NCBI GenBank assembly: GCA_902767395.1
Contig: CACXHI010000094.1
Span: forward strand, 1-12,133
Length of the DNA stretch: 12,133 nt
Direction: 5' to 3'
DNA from: Oscillospiraceae bacterium
GTDB taxonomy: Bacteria; Bacillota; Clostridia; Oscillospirales; Oscillospiraceae
Position 1 is the stretch's first letter, and each line of letters begins with the position of its first letter. Shown here in pieces: positions 1 through 5,980 of the stretch. Both the position numbers and the translations under genes were made by a program. The notes under the pieces are model-generated. The model saw only the letters and a program-made list of their open reading frames with translations, was not told the DNA's origin and ran no database searches.

Positions 1-61
1 GCCCGGACTTTCCTCACGGTGGGCCTTTCGACCGTCCCGCGCGGCTGTCCGGCCCGGTTGC
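1..61 (-). ncRNA. rnpB: RNase P RNA, 5' end (partial)
   Basis: This is the catalytic RNA of RNase P, which removes 5' leaders from precursor tRNAs. Read on the minus strand, positions 15 to 1 spell GAGGAAAGTCCGGGC, the near-invariant conserved region I that forms the 5' strand of helix P4 in bacterial RNase P RNA. Upstream of it (positions 61 to 16) lie GC-rich stems with a GAAA-type turn, as expected for P1-P3 of a bacterial type RNA. The RNA continues beyond the left edge, so only about 60 of an expected 350-400 bases are visible. The 5' end is placed about seven bases after the -10 box at 68-73 and could be off by a few bases. Confidence 0.93.
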
Positions 62-67
62 AGGGGT

Positions 68-96
68 ATTTTAGCCTGATTTTCGGGAAAAGTCAA
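68..96 (-). promoter_or_regulatory. Promoter of rnpB
   Basis: On the minus strand the -35 box TTGACT (91-96) is followed by a 17-base spacer and the -10 box TAAAAT (68-73). This is close to the vegetative sigma-A consensus (TTGACA, 17 bases, TATAAT) and fits a constitutive, highly expressed RNA. The expected start of transcription is near position 61, at the predicted 5' end of RNase P RNA. Confidence 0.88.
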
Positions 97-163
97 TGGT
101 TTTTTCTGCGCAGATCAGGAAACGCCAATGTAGATAAGTCAAAATGAAACAGGTCAAGCTTCT

Positions 164-211
164 GGCAAGGCTGTAGCTTCGCGGCGTCGATCTGCGTGTG
201 CCCGCCTTGCC
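164..211. repeat. 8-bp inverted repeat in the rnpB-mnhE intergenic region
   Basis: GGCAAGGC (164-171) and GCCTTGCC (204-211) are perfect reverse complements separated by 32 bases. They lie in the gene-free stretch 97-337, which otherwise shows no convincing open frame or RNA gene. The arms could form a hairpin in DNA or RNA, but the expected transcripts start outside this region: rnpB reads away to the left and the mnh promoter begins near 338. A regulatory role is therefore only a possibility and a chance repeat cannot be excluded. Confidence 0.35.
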
Positions 212-286
212 GCATTGCGCACATTGCGCTCCCGAACGTGGGTGTGCACGGCTTGTTTCCTCCTGCAGGTCACCGAATTGCAAAAT

Positions 287-306
287 CCCGCAAATTCCCG
301 CAAATT
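287..306. repeat. Tandem 10-bp direct repeat upstream of the mnh promoter
   Basis: The 10-mer CCCGCAAATT occurs twice back to back (287-296 and 297-306), just upstream of the promoter of the antiporter operon. The period is close to one DNA helical turn, so two copies would face the same side of the helix, as sites for a transcription factor often do. No particular regulator is recognisable. Confidence 0.5.
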
Positions 307-317
307 CAGTTTTGAAC

Positions 318-346
318 TTTCAATCTGTCAAAAAGTGTGCTATACT
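318..346 (+). promoter_or_regulatory. Probable promoter of the Mrp-type antiporter operon
   Basis: An extended -10 element, TG (338-339), one base, then TATACT (341-346), matches TGnTATAAT at all but one position. Seventeen bases upstream sits a weak -35 match, TTTCAA (318-323). A better -35 sequence, TTGAAC (312-317), is 23 bases away, which is too far for a normal promoter. Extended -10 promoters often work with poor -35 boxes. The predicted start is near 353, leaving a leader of about 28 bases before the first gene. Confidence 0.6.
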
Positions 347-380
347 GAAAAAACAGAATTCAAAAAAGGAGGCGGCGTTC

Positions 381-839
381 GTGTATCTGCTGCTGTTTGG
401 GCTGTGGTTTCTGCTCAACGGACGGTTCACTTTTGAGCTGCTCTGCTTCGGCCTTGGCCTGACGGGGCTTCTGGCGCTGGCGATGAAGGCCCTGTTCGGC
501 TACACGCCGAAAAAAGAGCTGCGCGTCTGGCGGAAGCTGCCGCTGGCGCTGGCCTATCTCGGCGTTCTGCTCTGGGAGATCGGAAAGGCCGCGCTGGGGG
601 TGCTCGTTGTGATCCTCGTCCCAAGCCGCCGCGTGCGCCCCACCCTGATCGACGTGCGCGTGGATCTGAAAACAGAGCTTGCAAGGTACGTTCTGGCAAA
701 TTCGATCACCCTCACCCCCGGCACGATCAGCGTCGAGACCCGCGGAGACGTTCTGACCGTTCACTGTCTGGATCGGGGGATGCTGGATCAAATCGAGGAT
801 GGCGTGTTCGTCCGCCTTCTGCGTCGAATGGAGGCCTGA
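381..839 (+). CDS. mnhE: Mrp/Mnh cation/proton antiporter subunit E
   Basis: Subunit E is a small membrane protein of the multisubunit Mrp (Mnh) antiporter, related to MbhA of membrane-bound hydrogenases. The 152-residue product has a hydrophobic N-terminal hairpin (about residues 1-38), another hydrophobic segment (about 55-80), and a soluble C-terminal part with the family motif LANSITLTPGTIS (105-117). Length is normal for MnhE, about 150-170 residues. The GTG start at 381 is chosen because AAGGAGG (366-372) lies eight bases upstream and the product then begins at the family's usual N-terminus. A longer frame opening at 198 would run through the operon promoter and add about 60 residues unlike the family. 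It is the first gene of the operon, and mnhF starts one base after its stop. Confidence 0.93.
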   Translation: MYLLLFGLWFLLNGRFTFELLCFGLGLTGLLALAMKALFGYTPKKELRVWRKLPLALAYLGVLLWEIGKAALGVLVVILVPSRRVRPTLIDVRVDLKTELARYVLANSITLTPGTISVETRGDVLTVHCLDRGMLDQIEDGVFVRLLRRMEA

Positions 840-840
840 G

Positions 841-1134
841 ATGGAACAAGCGTTTTCGTGGCTTCTGACCGGGGCCCTGCTGCTTCTGGGCGTGGGGCTT
901 CTGCTGGCGCTGATCCGGGCCATTCGCGGCCCGCGCACGGCGGATCACGTTCTGGGCATCAACGTCGTCGGCACCCTGTCCACGGCCTGCATCGCCATTC
1001 TGGCGGTCCTGCTCCGACAGAGCTGGCTGCTGGACGTTGCGCTGATCTACTGTATGATGAGCTTTTTGACCGTGGTGATTCTGGCGCGGGCCAAAATCGC
1101 CGCCCACAGAGAGGGGGAAGACCGGGATGAATGA
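841..1134 (+). CDS. mnhF: Mrp/Mnh antiporter subunit F
   Basis: Subunit F (MbhB-like) is a small three-helix protein of the antiporter complex. The product has 97 residues, with hydrophobic stretches at about 5-27, 38-58 and 63-83. The conserved loop RGPRTADHVLGIN (29-41) corresponds to the RGP..ADR motif of the family, and the segment LLDVALIY (63-70) is also typical. The ATG at 841 follows the mnhE stop by one base and has GGAGG (830-834) six bases upstream, inside mnhE, so the two genes are probably translationally coupled. An ATG at 799 in the same frame lies inside mnhE and would add 14 residues outside the family's normal start. The 3' end overlaps mnhG by eight bases. Confidence 0.93.
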   Translation: MEQAFSWLLTGALLLLGVGLLLALIRAIRGPRTADHVLGINVVGTLSTACIAILAVLLRQSWLLDVALIYCMMSFLTVVILARAKIAAHREGEDRDE

Positions 1135-1453
1135 GACGCTGCGCTTCGCGCTCGCGGCCCTGTTTTTGGGCCTCGGCGTGGGAGCCATGCTTCTGGCGAT
1201 TCTGGGAACCTACCGGTTCCGTTTTGTGATGAACCGCCTGCATTGCGCCGCCGTGGCGGATACGCTGGGCATCTTTTTGATTGTGCTCGGCCTGCTCTTT
1301 GCGGCGGGAAGTCTGGAATACGCGCCCAAGCTGTTGCTGCTGCTCGGCCTGCTCTGGCTGGGAAGCCCCGTGGCCTCCCGGCTGGTGTCCCGGCTGGAGC
1401 TGTCCACCGACGAGGGCGCAAGCAAGCACATGGAGCGGGAGGATCGAACATGA
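1127..1453 (+). CDS. mnhG: Mrp/Mnh antiporter subunit G
   Basis: Subunit G (MbhC-like) completes the conserved E-F-G block of the antiporter. The product has 108 residues, within the usual 100-130, with three hydrophobic segments (about 6-27, 46-61 and 68-90) and a charged C-terminal tail. The signature appears as RLHCAAVADTLG (37-48), equivalent to RLHAATKA.TLG in classical MrpG. The basic residue often found in the middle of that motif is replaced here by valine. The ATG at 1127 lies inside the end of mnhF, preceded by GAGGGGGAAG (1111-1120). Its stop overlaps the next start in an ATGA tetranucleotide (1450-1453), a sign of coupled translation. Confidence 0.93.
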   Translation: MNETLRFALAALFLGLGVGAMLLAILGTYRFRFVMNRLHCAAVADTLGIFLIVLGLLFAAGSLEYAPKLLLLLGLLWLGSPVASRLVSRLELSTDEGASKHMEREDRT

Positions 1454-1728
1454 CGGGAACCGATCTGTTTTTGCTGCTGCTTCTGGGTCTGCTGCTGGTT
1501 TGCGGACTCAGCGCCGTGCTGACCAAAAATCTGCTGGTCTGCCTGATTATCTTCATGGCCTACTCGGTCGTCATGTCCGTGGTCTGGGCGCTGCTGCAGG
1601 CTCCCGATCTGGCGATTACCGAGGCCGCCGTGGGCGTGGGCATTTCCGGCATTCTCCTGTTTGTGACGCTGAAAAAGCTCCAAACCCTCAGAAAGAAGGC
1701 GGAAGATGAAAAAGACCAGTCTGTTTGA
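1450..1728 (+). CDS. MbhD-like (DUF4040) antiporter subunit, equivalent to part of the MrpA C-terminus
   Basis: This 92-residue protein matches the DUF4040/MbhD family, which in classical Mrp systems is part of the C-terminal extension of the large subunit MrpA and in archaeal hydrogenases is the separate subunit MbhD. Three hydrophobic segments are visible (about 5-25, 28-48 and 57-76). The diagnostic stretch LLQAPDLAITEAAVGVGIS (48-66) contains the APD and TEA residues conserved in both MbhD and MrpA; the acidic pair is thought to sit on an ion path in the membrane. GGGAGG (1437-1442) is seven bases upstream of the ATG. The last 23 bases overlap the next gene in another frame. Confidence 0.9.
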   Translation: MTGTDLFLLLLLGLLLVCGLSAVLTKNLLVCLIIFMAYSVVMSVVWALLQAPDLAITEAAVGVGISGILLFVTLKKLQTLRKKAEDEKDQSV

Positions 1729-2611
1729 CCGACTGCGGCAGTGGGACGCGGCGAGCTTCGATCTCACCGACGCCCTGCGCCCCGATCAGACGCCGGACGA
1801 ACGGCCCCGACGCCCCGCGTGGAACCCCGAGGCCCCGGTGGAGCCGGTGGCGCGGCGGCAGGAGAAGCGCTTTTTCCGCCTCTATCCGATTCTGGCGGCC
1901 CTGCTGCTGGCTGCGCTGGCCTTTTGCCTGCTGATTGCGGTGCTCGGTCTGCCCGCCTTCGGCGCGGAGGACGCCCCGGCCCACAACGAGGTCATGCAGC
2001 GCTATCTGGTGCGGGGCCTGACCGAAACCGGGGCGGTCAACGCGGTGGCCGGCGTGATTCTGGACTACCGCGCCTTCGACACGCTGGGCGAGTCCCACGT
2101 CCTGTTCACCGCCGTCGTCGCGGTGATGATCCTCCTGCTCGGCACGGCCGGGGAGCCCCCCGCGCCGCACGGAGAACGGCTTTCCGCCAAGGAAGACCGG
2201 GACCCGGTTCTGACCTGTACCGCCCGGGTGCTGGTTCCGATCATTCTGCTGTTTGGAATCTACGTGATCCTGAACGGGCACCTCGGCCCCGGCGGCGGCT
2301 TTTCGGGCGGGGCGATTCTGGGCGGCGGCCTGATCCTCTTTGTGATCGGGCGGGGCTTTGCCCCGCTGGAGCGCTATCTCAGCCTGCGGGTGTTCCGGAC
2401 CGTCACCCTGCTGGGGCTCTGCTTCTACTCGCTGGCAAAGTGCTATTCCTTCTACTGCGGGGCAAATCACCTCGAAACGATTTTCACCACCGGGACGCCG
2501 GGGGACGTTCTCTCCGCCGGCCTGATCCTGCCGCTGAATATCGCCGTCGGCATTGTGGTCACCTGCACGATGTACGGCTTCTATTCCATGTTCCGAAGGG
2601 GGCGTATCTGA
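1706..2611 (+). CDS. mnhB: Fused MbhE-like and MnhB antiporter subunit
   Basis: The 301-residue protein joins two modules that are often separate. Residues about 60-147 match MbhE, the last part of classical MrpA: a helix, then the segment VNAVAGVILDYRAFDTLGE (111-129), then another helix. Residues about 166-297 are subunit B, with the hallmark GHLGPGGGFSGG (191-202) and four hydrophobic segments. The first 59 residues are a charged, proline- and arginine-rich cytoplasmic extension with no recognisable domain. The ATG at 1706 follows AAGGCGG closely and overlaps the preceding gene by 23 bases. The next in-frame methionine is residue 97, inside the MbhE part, so the long N-terminus is probably real. 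In archaeal mbh the two modules are separate genes, mbhE and mbhF. Confidence 0.9.
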   Translation: MKKTSLFDRLRQWDAASFDLTDALRPDQTPDERPRRPAWNPEAPVEPVARRQEKRFFRLYPILAALLLAALAFCLLIAVLGLPAFGAEDAPAHNEVMQRYLVRGLTETGAVNAVAGVILDYRAFDTLGESHVLFTAVVAVMILLLGTAGEPPAPHGERLSAKEDRDPVLTCTARVLVPIILLFGIYVILNGHLGPGGGFSGGAILGGGLILFVIGRGFAPLERYLSLRVFRTVTLLGLCFYSLAKCYSFYCGANHLETIFTTGTPGDVLSAGLILPLNIAVGIVVTCTMYGFYSMFRRGRI

Positions 2612-2612
2612 G

Positions 2613-2996
2613 ATGCTACAGCTTCTCTGGGATCATCGAGTTCAGACGGCGGCGGTGCTGCTCTTTGCCTTGGGCTTCGGGACGCTGCTGCTGCATAAGA
2701 ATCTGCTCAAGAAAATCATCGGCCTCAATATCATGGATACGGCGGGCTATCTGCTGCTCACCAGTCTCGGCTATCTGCCGGGCCGCGTGCCGCCCATCCT
2801 CACCGATGGGAACAACAACCCGTACCACTATGCCAACCCCCTTCCGGCGGGACTGGTGCTGACGGGCATTGTCGTCTCCGTCTCCGTGACGGCGCTGATG
2901 CTGGCCCTGACGGTCCGGCTCTATGGCAAGTATCACACGCTGGATCTGGATCAGATCTATATGCTGGCCCGCCGGGGAGAGGAGGCGGAGCCATGA
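2613..2996 (+). CDS. mnhC: Mrp/Mnh antiporter subunit C (NuoK-like)
   Basis: Subunit C is the counterpart of NuoK of respiratory complex I and MbhG of hydrogenases. The 127-residue product shows three membrane segments (about 11-28, 37-53 and 79-103). The conserved stretch NPLPAGLVLTGIVVSVSVTAL (75-95) is diagnostic: family members carry NPLPQALVLTAIVI. The ATG at 2613 comes one base after the mnhB stop, with a GGGGG-rich ribosome binding site around 2597-2602 in the end of mnhB. An upstream ATG at 2553 in the same frame lies inside mnhB and adds a sequence unlike the family. The stop overlaps the next start in ATGA (2993-2996). Confidence 0.92.
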   Translation: MLQLLWDHRVQTAAVLLFALGFGTLLLHKNLLKKIIGLNIMDTAGYLLLTSLGYLPGRVPPILTDGNNNPYHYANPLPAGLVLTGIVVSVSVTALMLALTVRLYGKYHTLDLDQIYMLARRGEEAEP

Positions 2997-4492
2997 GATT
3001 TGCGGCGAATCTTCCGCTGTTTTCCATTGTGGCCTGTTTGCTCTGCGCGGTGGTCAGCTCCGTCCTGCCCGGGCGCTGGGCCAAATGGCTCTCCCGGCTG
3101 CTGGCGCTGGGCGCTGCGATTTGCGCGGCGCTGGTGCTCTCCCGGGGACTTCTGACCGGGCAAACCACAGTCTACCTTATGGGCCACTATCCCCATCCCT
3201 GGGGCAACGAGCTGCGCTTCGGCCTTCTGGAGCCCCTCTTTGCCGGGGCCTTCTCCGCTGTGCTGCTGCTCTGCCTGGTGGGCGGAAGCCATGCACTGGA
3301 GCGGGACGTTGCGCCGGAGCGTCAGAACCTCTATTACGTTATGGCGGATCTGGTGCTGGCGGCCCTGCTGAGCCTGTGCTACACCAACGACGTGTTTACC
3401 GGCTACGTCTTCATCGAAATCTGCACGATTGCCTCCTGCGGTCTGCTGATGATCCGCCGCGTCGGGCGCACGACCCTCGCCGCCACCCGCTATATGATCT
3501 TCTCGCTGGTGGGCTCGGGGCTGTTCCTGCTCGGCGTGATCCTGCTCTATGCCCAGACGGGGCACCTGCTTTTTCCCAATCTTCGGCAGGCTGTGTCCGA
3601 CCTCTGGGCCGCCGGGGAGTACCGCTTTTCCCTGCTGGCGGCGGTCGGTCTGATGACGGCGGGGCTGGGCATTAAGAGCGGTCTGTTCCCCTTCCACTTC
3701 TGGATGCCGGACACCTACGGCTACGCCACGCCAGCCTCCGCCGGAATCCTTTCCGGTCTGATCTCCAAGGGCTATCTCTTCCTGCTGATCAAGCTGATCT
3801 GCAACGTCTTTGGCACGGAGGTCTTCTACGGCGGCGCGCTGGGCGATCTGATCTTCCTGCTGGGCCTGGCGGGGATGGTGCTGGGCTCCGTCAGTGCCAT
3901 GGCGGAAAAGGACGTGTTCCGAATGCTGGCCTTTTCCTCCGCAGCCCAGATCGGCTACGTCTATCTGGGGCTCGGCCTGTCGCCCAAGCTGGGCATTGCG
4001 GCGGCCCTCTTCCAGATTCTGACCCATGCACTGACAAAGCCCGCCCTGTTTCTTGCCGCGTCGCGTCTGTCCGAGGCGGCGGGGGAGGCCAGAACCCTCC
4101 GCGCCCTGCAGGGAAGCGCAAGGGCGGACCGGCCCGCCGGCCTGCTCTTTGCCATCGGCGCGCTGAGCATGATCGGCGTGCCCGGAACCATGGGCTTTCT
4201 GGCGAAATACGGCTTTGCCCAAGCCGCCCTCGCGGAGCAGTGGAAGCTGCTGCCCGCGATTCTGGCTCTGGCGGTTTCGACCATCCTGAACACCTGCTAT
4301 TTCGGACGCGCGATCCTGCAAATCTATGCCAAGCCGGAGCAGTCGGCGGCCCTTGTCCCCGAACGCCGGGGACGGGGGAGCTTCCTCACCGCCGCCGGGC
4401 TGCTCTGCGCCGTCAATCTGGCGCTGGGGCTCCACGCCCAACCCCTTCTGGGGCTGCTGGAGCGGGGGCTTGCGCTGCTGCAATTCTCGTAA
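2993..4492 (+). CDS. mnhD: Antiporter-like subunit, MrpD/MbhH type (first of four)
   Basis: This is a proton-translocating membrane subunit of the Proton_antipo_M family (MrpD, MbhH, NuoL/M/N), 499 residues long, with many hydrophobic helices as expected for a core of about 14. Key charged residues can be placed: E142 in FIEICTIAS (the conserved glutamate of helix 5), K228 in GIKSGLFPFHFW (helix 7), K259 in GLISKG (helix 8) and K405 in GFLAKY (helix 12). Its helix-7 loop reads FPFHFWMPDTYGYATP and lacks the AHPVAPAPAS form shared by two of the later paralogues, so it is the most divergent of the four. Following mnhC directly makes it the positional MrpD/MbhH. GAGAGGAGG (2977-2985) is seven bases before the ATG. 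Confidence 0.9.
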   Translation: MRFAANLPLFSIVACLLCAVVSSVLPGRWAKWLSRLLALGAAICAALVLSRGLLTGQTTVYLMGHYPHPWGNELRFGLLEPLFAGAFSAVLLLCLVGGSHALERDVAPERQNLYYVMADLVLAALLSLCYTNDVFTGYVFIEICTIASCGLLMIRRVGRTTLAATRYMIFSLVGSGLFLLGVILLYAQTGHLLFPNLRQAVSDLWAAGEYRFSLLAAVGLMTAGLGIKSGLFPFHFWMPDTYGYATPASAGILSGLISKGYLFLLIKLICNVFGTEVFYGGALGDLIFLLGLAGMVLGSVSAMAEKDVFRMLAFSSAAQIGYVYLGLGLSPKLGIAAALFQILTHALTKPALFLAASRLSEAAGEARTLRALQGSARADRPAGLLFAIGALSMIGVPGTMGFLAKYGFAQAALAEQWKLLPAILALAVSTILNTCYFGRAILQIYAKPEQSAALVPERRGRGSFLTAAGLLCAVNLALGLHAQPLLGLLERGLALLQFS

Positions 4493-4504
4493 GGAGGTTT
4501 GACT

Positions 4505-5977
4505 GTGACGAATGCTCTGATTCTTGCCGCCGTGCTCCTGCCGCTGGCGGGCGGCGTGCTGGTCGCCCTGCTTCCGGAGGGACGCAAGCGCCTCCTGCAC
4601 GGGGCGGTGCTGACCATCCTGCTGGCGGAGGCCGCCGTGGTGACGGCCCTGTTCTTTGCGCCGGATACGGCCTTTCCCCTGTTCTCCATGACGGACACCC
4701 TCCGCGTCAACGTCCGCATGGACGGGGTTTCCCGCATCTTCCTCGCGGTGGGGGCCTATGCCTTCCTCGCCGCCGCGATCTATGCCTTCCGCTATCTGGA
4801 GCACGGGGGACGGGAGCGCTCCTTCTTCGCCTTTTATCTGCTCTCCCTCGGCGCGCTGGCGGGAATGGATCTGGCGGGGAATTTGATTACCATGTACCTG
4901 TTCTTTGAGCTGGTGACGCTCTGCTCCATGCCGCTGGTGCTCCATGACCGAACGGAGGAATCTATCCGCGCCGCGCTCAAATACCTGTTCTACTCCGTGG
5001 CCGGTGCGTTTCTGGCCCTGTGCGCGATTTTCTTCCTCGGCAAATACGGCACGACCCTCGATTTTCAACCCGGCGGCGTGCTCGACCCGGCGCTCGTCCG
5101 GGGCTATGAGCCCCTGTTGCGCGTGGTCGTCTTTCTGGGGGTGCTGGGCTTCGGCGCGAAGGCCGGCCTCTACCCCCTCCACGGCTGGCTGCCCACGGCC
5201 CATCCCGTCGCGCCTGCGCCCGCCTCCGCTGTGCTGTCCGGCGTGATTGCCAAGGCCGGCGTCCTCGCCATTCTGCGGCTGATCTACCACTGCGTGGGTG
5301 TGGACTTCCTGCGCGGAACGTGGGTGCAGTACGCCTGGCTGGGCCTGTCCCTGCTAACGGTTTTCATGGGCTCCATGATGGCCTACCGCGAGAAGGTCTT
5401 CAAGAAACGGCTGGCCTTCTCCTCCGTCTCCCAGATCTCCTACGTGCTCACCGGCCTGTTCCTGCTTACGCCGGTGGGCCTGCAGGGCGGCCTGCTCCAC
5501 GTAATCTTCCATGCCTGCATCAAGGTCTGCCTCTTTATGGCGGCGGGCGCGTTCATCCACTGCCTCGGCGCACACCGGGTGGACGAGCTGCAGGGCGTTG
5601 GCAAGGCCATGCCGAAAACGCTCTGGGCCTTTACCCTCGGCGCGCTGGCGCTGGTGGGCATTCCGCCCGCCTCGGGCTTTATCAGCAAGTGGTATTTGGC
5701 CGAGGGTGCGCTATCGTCCGGTCTGCCGGTCTATTCGTGGCTGGTCCCGGTGGTGCTGCTCATCTCCGCCCTGCTGACGGCGGGCTACCTGCTTCCCATC
5801 ACCATCGACGGCTTCTTCCCCGGTAAGGGCTATAAGACCCTGCCCGCCCGGAACGACGAGGGCGGCGCAATGACGTGGGCGCCCATTCTGGTGCTGGGCG
5901 TTGCGGCGGTCCTCATGGGTCTGTTCTCCTCCGGCCTGTCCGAGCTGACGGCCTCCGCCGCGCACGCCCTGTTCTGA
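4505..5977 (+). CDS. Antiporter-like subunit, Proton_antipo_M family (second of four)
   Basis: A second proton-channel subunit, 490 residues, of the MrpD/NuoM/NuoL superfamily. Visible key residues are E135 in YLFFELVTL, K219 and H226 in GAKAGLYPLHGWLP, K250 in GVIAKAG, H332 and H336 in the LLHVIFHA region, and K395 in GFISKWY. All are compatible with an active ion path. The start is GTG at 4505: AAGGAGG (4491-4497) lies seven bases upstream, whereas the in-frame TTG at 4499 is only one base from that site. The ribosome binding site overlaps the TAA stop of the preceding gene. It is a close paralogue of the next gene; both share RGTW (269-272 here) and the KKRLA..S....SYVL and GLQ.GL.H....A..K blocks. 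Whether it should be called MrpD or MrpA-like cannot be settled by eye. Confidence 0.9.
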   Translation: MTNALILAAVLLPLAGGVLVALLPEGRKRLLHGAVLTILLAEAAVVTALFFAPDTAFPLFSMTDTLRVNVRMDGVSRIFLAVGAYAFLAAAIYAFRYLEHGGRERSFFAFYLLSLGALAGMDLAGNLITMYLFFELVTLCSMPLVLHDRTEESIRAALKYLFYSVAGAFLALCAIFFLGKYGTTLDFQPGGVLDPALVRGYEPLLRVVVFLGVLGFGAKAGLYPLHGWLPTAHPVAPAPASAVLSGVIAKAGVLAILRLIYHCVGVDFLRGTWVQYAWLGLSLLTVFMGSMMAYREKVFKKRLAFSSVSQISYVLTGLFLLTPVGLQGGLLHVIFHACIKVCLFMAAGAFIHCLGAHRVDELQGVGKAMPKTLWAFTLGALALVGIPPASGFISKWYLAEGALSSGLPVYSWLVPVVLLISALLTAGYLLPITIDGFFPGKGYKTLPARNDEGGAMTWAPILVLGVAAVLMGLFSSGLSELTASAAHALF

Positions 5978-5980
5978 GCC

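Noticed and set aside
287..306. CRISPR-like or mobile-element repeats
   Set aside because: Only two adjacent 10-bp copies are present with no spacers. No transposase, integrase, terminal repeats or target duplications are seen anywhere in the window.
198..380. N-terminal extension of mnhE starting at 198
   Set aside because: It would read through the operon promoter and the ribosome binding site at 366-372, and the added residues do not resemble the MnhE family.
2957..5290. A 777-residue open frame on the minus strand across the first two antiporter subunits
   Set aside because: It lies antisense to two well-supported membrane proteins, has Gln/Gly/Arg/His-rich low-complexity composition, and has no family motif. 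Long antisense frames are expected in GC-rich coding DNA.
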